In this document: piece after piece, positions 8,674 through 15,825 of the stretch
How positions within the stretch are numbered: position 1 is the first letter of the stretch
Layout: each line of letters begins with the position of its first letter
Origin: an uncultured Flavobacteriales bacterium
GTDB lineage: Bacteria > Bacteroidota > Bacteroidia > Flavobacteriales_G > Salibacteraceae
Assembly (NCBI GenBank): GCA_913020435.1
Contig: CAJVZZ010000020.1
Location: 1-45,551 of the forward strand
Reading direction: 5' to 3'
DNA length: 45,551 nucleotides
Translations under genes and position numbers: made by a program
The notes under the pieces: model-generated
What the model was told of the DNA's origin: nothing
What the model saw: the letters and a program-made list of their open reading frames with translations, nothing else
Databases searched by the model: none

Positions 8674-9957
8674 ATGAAAGTAGATGTATTACTTGGATTG
8701 CAATGGGGAGACGAAGGCAAAGGAAAAATTGTCGATGTTCTTACTCCAAAATATGATGTTATTGCTCGTTTTCAAGGAGGTCCAAATGCTGGGCATACAC
8801 TTGAATTTGAAGGAATTAAACACGTCTTACACACCATTCCCTCAGGGATTTTTAGAGAAAACACTCAAAACGTAATTGGCAACGGTGTCGTTATCGATCC
8901 TGTTATTTTGAAAAAGGAATTAGATGCCTTAATTCCATTTGGAGTAAAAGTAAATGAAGTGCTTAAAGTTTCTAGAAAAGCACATTTAATTTTACCTACT
9001 CATAAGCTGCTCGACGCAGCCTCTGAAAAAGCAAAAGGAAAAGATAAGATTGGCTCCACCCTAAAAGGAATAGGACCAACCTATATGGATAAAACTGGTC
9101 GTAATGGTCTTAGAGTTGGAGATATTGAAGCTGCTGATTTTAAAGAACGCTACAATCGTTTAAAGGAAAAGCATCTTCAACTTTTAGGCAATTTCAACTT
9201 TGATACACACGAATTAGGTGCACTCGAAAAAGAATGGATGAGCGCCATCAAAGAAATGCAGAATCTAATTCTGATTGATAGTGAACATTACATAAATGCT
9301 TGCATGAAAAATGGACAAGCCGTTTTAGCTGAAGGCGCGCAAGGTTCCCTTTTAGATATTGATTTCGGATCTTACCCATTTGTTACTAGCTCAAATACGA
9401 TTTGCGCTGGAGCTTGCACTGGACTTGGCATTGCTCCCAACAGAATTAATGAAGTATTCGGAATATTTAAAGCGTATTGTACTCGAGTGGGTTCAGGCCC
9501 CTTCCCTACTGAATTAAAAGAAGAGGTTGGTGAAAAAATCAGAGCAGCAGGACATGAGTTTGGAGCTACTACTGGACGACCAAGAAGATGTGGTTGGTTA
9601 GATTTACCGGCACTGAAGTATGCAATAATGCTTAACGGTGTTACCAAACTTATAATGACTAAATCAGATGTGTTAAGTGGTTTTGACTCTATCGATATTT
9701 GCACCCATTATAATTACCGAGGAGAAAAAATTGACTACTTACCATTTGGAGTGGAAGAAGGCGAATTAGAGCCGGTTTATGAATCAATTCCAGGTTGGAA
9801 CGAAGACTTAACGGGGCTTCAATCTGCAGATGAATTACCTGAAACACTAAATAACTATGTCGATTATTTAGAGAAAGCATTGGAAACTCCAATTGCCATT
9901 GTTTCAGTAGGGCCCGATCGCTCACAAACTATTATTAGAGAAGCAGTTGGAGTGTAG
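8674..9957 (+). CDS. purA: Adenylosuccinate synthetase
   Basis: 427-residue enzyme joining IMP and aspartate with GTP hydrolysis, the first committed step to AMP. The start matches the family exactly: the GDEGKGK loop with catalytic Asp13, and GGPNAGHT with catalytic His41. Further on, KGIGPTYMDK, EGAQGSLLDIDFGSYPFVTSSN and TTGRPRRCGWLD form the IMP and GTP sites. Length and motifs are normal. It is 23 nt downstream of the Fur-family gene. A strong intrinsic terminator starts about 24 nt after its stop. Confidence 0.98.
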   Translation: MKVDVLLGLQWGDEGKGKIVDVLTPKYDVIARFQGGPNAGHTLEFEGIKHVLHTIPSGIFRENTQNVIGNGVVIDPVILKKELDALIPFGVKVNEVLKVSRKAHLILPTHKLLDAASEKAKGKDKIGSTLKGIGPTYMDKTGRNGLRVGDIEAADFKERYNRLKEKHLQLLGNFNFDTHELGALEKEWMSAIKEMQNLILIDSEHYINACMKNGQAVLAEGAQGSLLDIDFGSYPFVTSSNTICAGACTGLGIAPNRINEVFGIFKAYCTRVGSGPFPTELKEEVGEKIRAAGHEFGATTGRPRRCGWLDLPALKYAIMLNGVTKLIMTKSDVLSGFDSIDICTHYNYRGEKIDYLPFGVEEGELEPVYESIPGWNEDLTGLQSADELPETLNNYVDYLEKALETPIAIVSVGPDRSQTIIREAVGV

Positions 9958-9964
9958 ACTCAAC

Positions 9965-11572
9965 ATGCAACTAAATTATAAAGCCTCCAGAAAATTTTCT
10001 TGGAGGCTTTTTGCTTTATTGCCATTTTTACTAGCTTGTACTATCGCTTTTGGACAAACAACAAAGGCCAAAACACCCAAAAAGAAAAAATCTAAGATCG
10101 AAATTCTTCATGCAAATGACTTATTTTTTGATGACGATTATGGACAAAAAACTAAACGATTAATTGGTGATGTTAAGATAAAATATGACCAAACTATTAT
10201 GACTTGCGACTCAGCATTTGTCTATAGTTCCACCAATTCGATGAAAGCATATGGAAGAGTTCACATAACCGACAAGGAAGGTATGCAGCTCTTTGGCGAC
10301 TCGCTCAATTACAACGGTGAAACCAGATTAACTGAAGTAAGGGGAAGCGTTAAGGTTATTACCAAGGAAATGGAGCTCAATACACGATTTCTAGATTTTG
10401 ACCGAATAAACGATTATGGCTATTTCTGGAATGGTGGAATCATTTATTTAAATGATAAAAAAGATACATTGACCAGCCAAATAGGGCACTTTTATAATGC
10501 AATTAATGAAATTCATTTTAAAGATTCTGTTCGTTTAAGGTCTGAAGATTATCATATTGAATCAGACACAATGCATCACAATACACGAACAGAAAAAACC
10601 AAGTTTTTCGGACCGACAACTATAACTAGCGATGCCAATATTATTTACACTGAAAAGGGCTGGACGAACAATAAAACTGGAGAATCTGAATTCACTTCAA
10701 ACAGCTTCATCATTACCGATGACCAGCAAATATGGGGAGACAGTATTCTGTACAATCAAAAAACCGATTTAGCTGAAATGTTCTGTAACGTCACAATGCT
10801 GGACACAATAAACGCATTCATAGTGCAAGGCGATTATATATTACATAACCAAAAAGACAGCACTACTCTGGTTGTTGGAATGCCATTAATGACTCAAATT
10901 TTTGATGAAGACAGTCTTTTCTTACATGCCGATACTTTGTATTCTGAGTTTGATTCGACGCGTCAATTCAGAAGAATAAAAGCTTATCGAAAAGCTCAAT
11001 TTTACAAATCAGATATGCAAGGAAAGTGCGATTCATTGGTGTTTAGAGATGAAGATTCAAGTATAGTATTGTTTTACGACCCTATTCTCTGGTCTGATGC
11101 TAACCAGATTACTGCCGATTTTATTCAAATTTTCCGAAGTGAAGGAAGACTCGATAGAATGGTAATGAATGACAATGCGTTTATTAATTCTTTAGAGGAT
11201 AGTACTGTTCAATTTCCAATGTACAACCAAATTAAAGGAGATAGTATGGAGGGTATATTTGATACTAATGCGCTAAGAAAAGTCTTTGTTCGTCATAACG
11301 GAATCACAATTTATTGGGCTAAAGAAGATACTTCTGGATATATAGGAATGAATAAGGCCAATGCAGAATTCATGACAGTATTCTTTGATAGCAATGAGGT
11401 ACAAGAAATTATCTTGAATAATAATCCGATCGCAACCTTACATCCTATTAAAGATATAACCCCGAGAATGCAATATTTAAAGAAATTTGAATGGAGGGGA
11501 AAAGAAAGACCCGATAATAGAGAAGATGTATACAATTGGAGGGAAAAGGAGGCTATCAAAGAAGGAGATTAA
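9965..11572 (+). CDS. LptA/OstA-like periplasmic lipopolysaccharide-transport protein
   Basis: About 535 residues from the ATG at 9965, chosen because it follows the purA stop and gives a clean signal peptide: basic SRKFSWR, hydrophobic LFALLPFLLACTIAFG, then QTT. The mature part is a long run of beta strands with OstA-type repeats (GDVKIKYDQTIMTCDSA, AYGRVHITDKEG, GDSLNYNGETRLTEVRGSV). This is the LptA/LptD-N jellyroll that carries LPS across the periplasm. It is much longer than proteobacterial LptA, as usual for Bacteroidota OstA-like proteins. Terminator-like hairpins overlap both its first and its last codons, which suggests read-through control or a separate promoter inside purA. Confidence 0.85.
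   Translation: MQLNYKASRKFSWRLFALLPFLLACTIAFGQTTKAKTPKKKKSKIEILHANDLFFDDDYGQKTKRLIGDVKIKYDQTIMTCDSAFVYSSTNSMKAYGRVHITDKEGMQLFGDSLNYNGETRLTEVRGSVKVITKEMELNTRFLDFDRINDYGYFWNGGIIYLNDKKDTLTSQIGHFYNAINEIHFKDSVRLRSEDYHIESDTMHHNTRTEKTKFFGPTTITSDANIIYTEKGWTNNKTGESEFTSNSFIITDDQQIWGDSILYNQKTDLAEMFCNVTMLDTINAFIVQGDYILHNQKDSTTLVVGMPLMTQIFDEDSLFLHADTLYSEFDSTRQFRRIKAYRKAQFYKSDMQGKCDSLVFRDEDSSIVLFYDPILWSDANQITADFIQIFRSEGRLDRMVMNDNAFINSLEDSTVQFPMYNQIKGDSMEGIFDTNALRKVFVRHNGITIYWAKEDTSGYIGMNKANAEFMTVFFDSNEVQEIILNNNPIATLHPIKDITPRMQYLKKFEWRGKERPDNREDVYNWREKEAIKEGD
9981..10012 (+). terminator. Intrinsic terminator of purA, inside the next gene's signal-peptide codons
   Basis: AAGCCTCCA (9981-9989) and TGGAGGCTT (10001-10009) form a perfect 9-bp stem around an 11-nt loop, followed by a T run to 10012. 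Its place just after the purA stop is standard for a terminator. It overlaps codons 6-16 of the downstream LptA-like gene. Confidence 0.75.
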
Positions 11573-11593
11573 CTTGATAACACGCCTCCTTTT
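11544..11593. terminator. Bidirectional terminator between the LptA-like gene and a small minus-strand ORF
   Basis: AAAAGGAGGC (11544-11553) and GCCTCCTTTT (11584-11593) form a perfect 10-bp stem. Inside it TATCAA (11554-11559) pairs with TTGATA, separated from the outer arm by a small bulge. Each arm ends in a four-base A or T run, so it can act on both strands. It covers the last codons of the plus-strand gene and lies just past the stop of the minus-strand ORF. Confidence 0.7.
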
Positions 11594-11594
11594 C

Positions 11595-11723
11595 TTATCC
11601 TACCAATTTAGCATCAGGGTAACGTTTAATCCAGAGTAAAGCTTTCGCTTTTGATCTAACCACAATTGTGGTTGTTTCATTCAGCCATACTCGAAAAGTT
11701 TTCTTATGTTTTTGTTTATTCAT
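11595..11723 (-). CDS. Small basic hypothetical protein (42 aa)
   Basis: A 42-residue reading frame starting MNKQKHKKTFRVWLN and ending DAKLVG, with the ATG at 11723 and TAA at 11595. It is rich in Lys and Arg, predicted to be soluble, and has a plausible beta-strand (TTTIVVRSKAKALLWIK). I do not recognise a family. Two facts favour a real gene: the frame ends exactly at a hairpin that can terminate minus-strand transcription, and the amino-acid mix looks protein-like. Against it are the short length and no clear promoter or ribosome site. Confidence 0.45.
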   Translation of the reverse strand: MNKQKHKKTFRVWLNETTTIVVRSKAKALLWIKRYPDAKLVG

Positions 11724-11873
11724 TCTTATTAGTTAAAACGAATTGGATAACAGAGGGTTGGGGATTTAATGCAGATAATTATCATCAATTGTTAAAACAA
11801 AGGTTTCAATTTATGAACTACTTTTTGAACTATTTAGAATGATAATGGTCTTACATGCAGACTAAAATAGGTC

Positions 11874-11881
11874 TACTTTTG
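11874..11881 (+). promoter_or_regulatory. Candidate -7 promoter element of the desaturase gene
   Basis: TACTTTTG fits the Bacteroidota -7 consensus TAnnTTTG and lies 18 nt before the ATG, which would give a very short leader. No good -33 TTTG is seen at the right distance. Confidence 0.4.
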
Positions 11882-11899
11882 TATTTTAAAAAATAACAC

Positions 11900-12667
11900 A
11901 TGGCATATATTCTAATTTTCTTCTTTGCTCATTGGTATGGCTCCCTATTATTTCAATCAATGTTTCATCACAGGTATGCGGCGCATGCCCAATTTGAACT
12001 CTCTCCTGCTATGGAAAAAGTATTTTTCATTTTATCTTGGATATTCATGGGGTCAAATTATTTGAGTCCTTATGGTTATGGCGTAATGCACCGCCAACAT
12101 CATGCTTGGCCAGACACAGAGAAAGATCCGCATTCACCGAAATACGATAAAAATATTTTTGCCATGATGTGGAGAACAAAAAATGTCTATTCGGATTTAT
12201 CTAATAAAAGAATAGCAGTTGAAGAGCGTTTTACGAAAGGTGTTCCTGAATGGTGGGCATTTGACAACTTCGCTAGAAGCTGGCCTTCAAGATTATTTTG
12301 GAGTGCTATTTATATTGGTTTTTACTGGTTATTTGTGCCTAGTGACATGTTATGGTTGTGGGCGTTATTACCTGTACAGTTTTTAATGTCACCAGTTCAC
12401 GGAGCTATCATAAACTGGGGAGCTCACGTTTGGGGATATACTAACTTTAAATTAAGTAATACATCAAAAAACTTATTACCCTTTGATTTTCTAATGTGGG
12501 GCGAGAGCTATCATAATAATCATCACAAATTTGGTGGAAGTGCAAATTTCGGAGGTCAGAGATGGCACGAAATTGATCCAACGTATATTGTTATGCTTGG
12601 ACTGCATAAGGCGGGAATTCTTAGAATTAAAAAGCTTGACCCTATTCTAAAGTATAGAAACAAGTAG
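11900..12667 (+). CDS. Acyl-CoA (delta-9-type) fatty acid desaturase
   Basis: 255-residue membrane di-iron desaturase introducing a double bond into acyl chains to adjust membrane fluidity. The three histidine boxes are clear: HRYAAH (His24-His29), HRQHH (His64-His68) and HNNHH (His205-His209). Hydrophobic segments flank them (residues 1-22, 41-62, 135-170). The protein is short for the family but complete in motifs, with the first box only about 24 residues from the N-terminus. It stands alone with its own candidate promoter. The electron donor is not encoded nearby. Confidence 0.9.
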   Translation: MAYILIFFFAHWYGSLLFQSMFHHRYAAHAQFELSPAMEKVFFILSWIFMGSNYLSPYGYGVMHRQHHAWPDTEKDPHSPKYDKNIFAMMWRTKNVYSDLSNKRIAVEERFTKGVPEWWAFDNFARSWPSRLFWSAIYIGFYWLFVPSDMLWLWALLPVQFLMSPVHGAIINWGAHVWGYTNFKLSNTSKNLLPFDFLMWGESYHNNHHKFGGSANFGGQRWHEIDPTYIVMLGLHKAGILRIKKLDPILKYRNK

Positions 12668-12798
12668 ACTTCTTAAGTCTGCTTTAATTCACTTTAAGCC
12701 TCATTTCTGTGGTTACATAAACTTTAATCACCTTTGCTAATTGTTGGTGATTTAATATTTAGGTCTCCTAAAAAGAATATCGAATTTATTGTTTGGTG

Positions 12799-13096
12799 TT
12801 ATTTTATTACCCAGCTCTTAATTGATATTTTAATGATTCTTTCCTTGGTGACACCATATAAAGGTCAAATTACCTTTTAAGGTAACTTCTTTTTCAAATG
12901 AACCTTTAAAGCCTATTTGATCTTGAATTTTCCCAATAAATTTAATCTTGGGAAACTTCGTGCTCTCCATGTAGTTTTCGTTGAAATGTTCTCGTTGTAA
13001 CTCTGAATTAAAACCTTGGAAAGAAATTACTGATACTTGGACACCATATGACTGTTTTTCAGTATTAAGATTCTCTATCAGCGCAAAGAAGTACAA
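12799..13096 (-). pseudogene. YceI-family protein remnant
   Basis: The minus-strand frame contains ELQREHFNENYMESTKFP followed by IKFIGKI and VTLKGNLT, the best-conserved part of YceI-like lipid-binding periplasmic proteins. The frame then breaks: expected I-H before G-V-T is encoded by seven bases (12856-12862) instead of six, and reading continues in the next frame as GVTKERIIK before stopping at 12799. Upstream, no signal peptide or proper start exists; the part matching the first strands has stops in a neighbouring frame. So the N-terminus is lost and the C-terminus is frameshifted. An intact copy elsewhere in the genome would make this a decayed paralogue. Confidence 0.75.
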
Positions 13097-13334
13097 AACG
13101 TAACTTCTGAAATTGCATTATTTTAGGAAATAATTGTAATTTATAAGGTGCTTTCACCTTCAATTTTCGCTTCGAAACTTTCGCCAAAAAGCGCTGTGTT
13201 AAATATACAAAATCGTAACGAAAACTGAAGGAAGAGCACACTATCGTTAGTTGGAATTTGAGCAATTCTTTGGTAAATAAAAAAGATATATCGGACACCT
13301 GCAATAGCTAACCTAGCAAGGTGCGTTTCTAATA

Positions 13335-13478
13335 ATGTGTTGGAACCATAAGGCAGATATTATCAAAGAAATAAAGATTGAAAATGGATATATTAACCAC
13401 TTGAAAGAACTGAGTATTCCCGAAAATATTTCTGAATTAGAAAAGCAAATTGACCCAACAATTAAAGCAACTGAATAA
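13335..13478 (+). CDS. Short open frame of unknown nature (47 aa)
   Basis: Starts MCWNHKADIIKEIKIENG and ends IDPTIKATE. The Lys/Glu/Ile-rich, helix-like composition resembles a real protein's C-terminal piece more than random AT-rich DNA. I do not recognise the family. It may be the tail of a lost gene in the decayed region or a chance frame; no start signal or promoter is evident. Confidence 0.2.
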   Translation: MCWNHKADIIKEIKIENGYINHLKELSIPENISELEKQIDPTIKATE

Positions 13479-13653
13479 ATCGTATATCGGAATATTGGCT
13501 GAGTTTTAAAGCTAAAATGTTTGTCTGACTTAAAAGCATCTCGCAAATCGTAAACTCACAAACCCAAGAATGTCATTACGGTAAGTATGATTAAAGGTAG
13601 TATCAATATCATTAGGATAGTTATTGGAATTTGACCACTAACTTAGTTTATTT

Positions 13654-14394
13654 CTATACGAAGACCTCAAAACCATTAAATGTTTCAAACTTCCAGACCT
13701 CAGCAATAGCATTTACTGAAACTAAGTAAGGCTCATACAATCGGTTAGTAGAGACCAATAGCAGCGATTTTTCTTCCTCAATTTTATTATACACCAACTT
13801 AAATACTACTCCATCTTCTTTGGTAACCACCACATAAGGAGTTCCACTTTTCAAGTTACTCCAGTCTTCAATAAACGAAGCGGTAACCCAAGATCCTTGT
13901 GCTACTGGTGGCATAGAGTCTCCATCAACTTGAAAACAACGGTAGGTTTTGTTTCTCGATAAAAATGGCAACTGAAATTTGGGTAAACTCTCAATAAAAT
14001 CAGGATCATTATAGCCTGCAGTGTAACCTGCTTGAGCCTGCTGCTTTACAAGTTCAATATTTTCTTTTCCTTTTTTATCCGTAGTGGTTACCAGTAGACG
14101 GAGCTTACTGCCGGTAATATCTACATCAAAGCCCTGATCTATCCTCGATAGCTCAAATTCGCCGAGTTTACTCAAATTATAGCGCATCATTGCATCTATG
14201 GAGATTCCAAAGTAATCCGCCAATTGTACTAATATTTTAAAGGGCGGCTGAACTCCTTTTTCATAACCGATTAAACTGGTGCGTTTTATTTCTAAATCAA
14301 TAGCCAGTTGAGTTTGAGATAACTTTTTACGGGTTCGCAAAAAATTCAGATTACTTCCAAATACTAATGACTCTTGTGTTTGCTCTTTTTTCAT
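13654..14394 (-). CDS. XRE-S24 (LexA/CI-like) self-cleaving repressor
   Basis: 246 residues from the ATG at 14394. I prefer this over the longer frame from 14463 because the extra 23 residues are encoded by a palindromic repeat and AAAGGA precedes 14394. Residues 10-68 are an XRE helix-turn-helix (LSQTQLAIDLEIKRTSLIGYEKG). The C-terminal half is a Peptidase S24 domain: candidate Ala122-Gly123 cleavage bond in QAQAGYTAGY, nucleophile Ser160 in VDGDSMPP and general-base Lys199 in GVVFKLV. Such proteins cleave themselves when RecA filaments form after DNA damage. It diverges from dinB-dnaE, so it very likely represses that operon and itself, via the palindrome at 14564-14582. Confidence 0.9.
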   Translation of the reverse strand: MKKEQTQESLVFGSNLNFLRTRKKLSQTQLAIDLEIKRTSLIGYEKGVQPPFKILVQLADYFGISIDAMMRYNLSKLGEFELSRIDQGFDVDITGSKLRLLVTTTDKKGKENIELVKQQAQAGYTAGYNDPDFIESLPKFQLPFLSRNKTYRCFQVDGDSMPPVAQGSWVTASFIEDWSNLKSGTPYVVVTKEDGVVFKLVYNKIEEEKSLLLVSTNRLYEPYLVSVNAIAEVWKFETFNGFEVFV

Positions 14395-14412
14395 GTTATT
14401 TCCTTTATCTGA

Positions 14413-14441
14413 CTTGAAAAGATTCCTGTTTTCAAGGGAAT
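14413..14441. repeat. REP-like palindromic element, copy 1
   Basis: CTTGAAAA (14413-14420) and TTTTCAAG (14429-14436) form a perfect 8-bp stem over an 8-nt loop, nested with GATTCCTG...GGGAATGACGG. The ATTCC...GGAATGA pattern resembles short dispersed palindromes common in bacterial intergenic DNA. It lies in the 5' leader of the S24 repressor gene. Confidence 0.55.
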
Positions 14442-14475
14442 GACGGCGCTCTGTGTAATTCACTCTCTTGTCATC

Positions 14476-14505
14476 ATTCCTGATTAGCAGATCAGAATCG
14501 GGAAT
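14476..14505. repeat. REP-like palindromic element, copy 2 (inverted relative to copy 1)
   Basis: ATTCCTGATT (14476-14485) and AATCGGGAAT (14496-14505) pair over 10 bp with one G-T, around a 10-nt loop. Read on the minus strand it begins GATTCCCG and ends GGAATGATGAC, matching the ends of copy 1 in the opposite orientation. The pair could be one small mobile-type element. Confidence 0.55.
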
Positions 14506-14552
14506 CTAAAAACGAAAACCAATCCCTAAATGTTATCAACAATTCATCTCCA

Positions 14553-14583
14553 CAAAAATAATATTGTCTAGATTACAGACAAA
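14553..14583 (-). promoter_or_regulatory. Promoter of the S24 repressor gene with an embedded operator palindrome
   Basis: On the minus strand TTTG (14583-14580) and TATTTTTG (14560-14553) are spaced by 19 nt, a full match to the Bacteroidota -33/-7 promoter consensus. The spacer and -33 box contain TTGTCTagattacAGACAA (14564-14582), a perfect 6-bp inverted repeat with a 7-bp centre. A repressor bound there would block this promoter and probably the divergent dinB promoter too. Confidence 0.65.
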
Positions 14584-14610
14584 TATTTGACGATTATTTC
14601 GACACAAACA

Positions 14611-15819
14611 ATGAAATCTATATTACACCTTGACCTAGACAGCTTTTTTGTCTCTTGCGAACGACTACTCGATAGCAGTTTAAACAATAGGCCTGTGCTC
14701 ATCGGCGGTACATCAAACCGTGGCGTAGTCGCTTCCTGTAGTTATGAAGCGCGTTCTTTTGGAATACACTCGGCCATGCCTATGCGCATGGCTCGACAGC
14801 TTTGCCCTGAAGCAGTAGTAATTCGAGGTAACAGCAGCACCTACAGTAAATACTCCGATGTTGTTACCGATATCATTAAAGATACGAGCCCTATGTTCGA
14901 GAAGTCCTCTATCGACGAATTCTATGTTGACACTACAGGTATGGATCGTTTTTATGGCACTTATGTATGGGCCAAAGAACTTAGAGAACGCATTATAAAA
15001 GAGAGTGGGTTACCCATTTCGTTTGGCCTTTCTACCGGAAAAACAACTGCAAAAATTGGCACTAATGAGGCTAAACCGAACAATCACATTCAAGTACCAT
15101 GCGGAGAAGAGAAAGCTTTTATGGCTCCGCTTGATATTCGAAAAATGCCCATGGTAGGCGAAAAAACAACTCAAAAGCTCAACCTTATGGGCATTCAAAA
15201 AATTAAAACCGTACAAGACATGCCCTGCGAACTCATGGAACGCGTGCTAGGCAAAAACGGAATTTCTCTTTGGAAAAAAGCACAAGGAATTGATAATTCG
15301 CCCATTATTACTTACCACGAACGCAAGTCCATTTCTATCGAAAGAACGTTTGAAAAAGATACCACCGACGTCGTAAAACTCAAAAGCATTATTACTGCTA
15401 TGGCTGAGAATTTAGCCTACCAATTACGCAACGGCACCAAACTTACGGGTTGCGTGACAGTAAAAATTCGTTATTCAGACTTTACTACCGTTACTCGCCA
15501 ATTACACATCCCTTACACTTCGGTCGATCATAAACTGATAGATATTGTGCAAGAGCTTTTCAAAATTCTCTACGCTCGTCGTATGCTCATTCGATTGATT
15601 GGTGTGCGCTACAGCAAACTCGTTGGTGGTGGTTATCAAATCAATTTGTTTGAGGATAATGAGGAAATGGTTCGCCTTTACCAAGCCATGGACGCTATGC
15701 GTAATAAATACGGACAGGATGCTGTAAAGCGAGCCGTTGGTATGGGCTCTAAAGGCATTGGAAGGAAGAATCCATTCAATGGACAGCCGAATGTAATTCC
15801 AGCGCACAGGAGAGCTTAA
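14611..15819 (+). CDS. dinB: Y-family DNA polymerase (DinB/Pol IV)
   Basis: 402 residues from the ATG at 14611; a TTG at 14587 would add eight residues not typical of the family. The active-site residues are all present: Asp8 in HLDLDSFF and the Asp102-Glu103 pair in SSIDEFYVD. SYEARSFGIHSAMPM and FGLSTGKTTAKIGT are the fingers/palm and helix-hairpin-helix approaches, and the little-finger domain starts near residue 240. It copies across damaged template with low fidelity. It is six bases upstream of dnaE in one operon and diverges from the S24 repressor, so DNA damage is the expected inducer. Confidence 0.94.
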   Translation: MKSILHLDLDSFFVSCERLLDSSLNNRPVLIGGTSNRGVVASCSYEARSFGIHSAMPMRMARQLCPEAVVIRGNSSTYSKYSDVVTDIIKDTSPMFEKSSIDEFYVDTTGMDRFYGTYVWAKELRERIIKESGLPISFGLSTGKTTAKIGTNEAKPNNHIQVPCGEEKAFMAPLDIRKMPMVGEKTTQKLNLMGIQKIKTVQDMPCELMERVLGKNGISLWKKAQGIDNSPIITYHERKSISIERTFEKDTTDVVKLKSIITAMAENLAYQLRNGTKLTGCVTVKIRYSDFTTVTRQLHIPYTSVDHKLIDIVQELFKILYARRMLIRLIGVRYSKLVGGGYQINLFEDNEEMVRLYQAMDAMRNKYGQDAVKRAVGMGSKGIGRKNPFNGQPNVIPAHRRA

Positions 15820-15825
15820 ATAAAT

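Larger units (their letters stand above)
12668..13653. other. About 1 kb decayed intergenic region
   Basis: The stretch holds no intact recognised gene. It contains a weak hairpin after the desaturase (AGACTTcttAAGTCT), a second hairpin near 12729-12755 (ATCACC/GGTGAT), a YceI-family pseudogene on the minus strand, an imperfect palindrome near 13295-13323, and a 47-codon open frame at 13335-13478. The final 170 bases before the S24 repressor gene show nothing I can name. Confidence 0.6.

Noticed and set aside
9947..9964. Upstream start of the LptA-like gene overlapping purA
   Set aside because: It adds six residues before the natural Met and signal peptide and needs overlap with purA; the ATG at 9965 is better.
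11771..11790. GATAATTATC palindrome as a possible Fur box
   Set aside because: Only 10 bp and a poor match to the 19-bp Fur consensus; such palindromes are expected by chance in AT-rich DNA.
13065..13304. Minus-strand 79-residue frame
   Set aside because: Its composition is not protein-like, and its end overlaps the YceI remnant in another frame, so I treat it as non-coding.
13313..13546. Minus-strand 77-residue hydrophobic frame
   Set aside because: It is antisense to the short plus-strand ORF at 13335-13478 and its hydrophobic composition follows from complementing Lys/Glu-rich codons.
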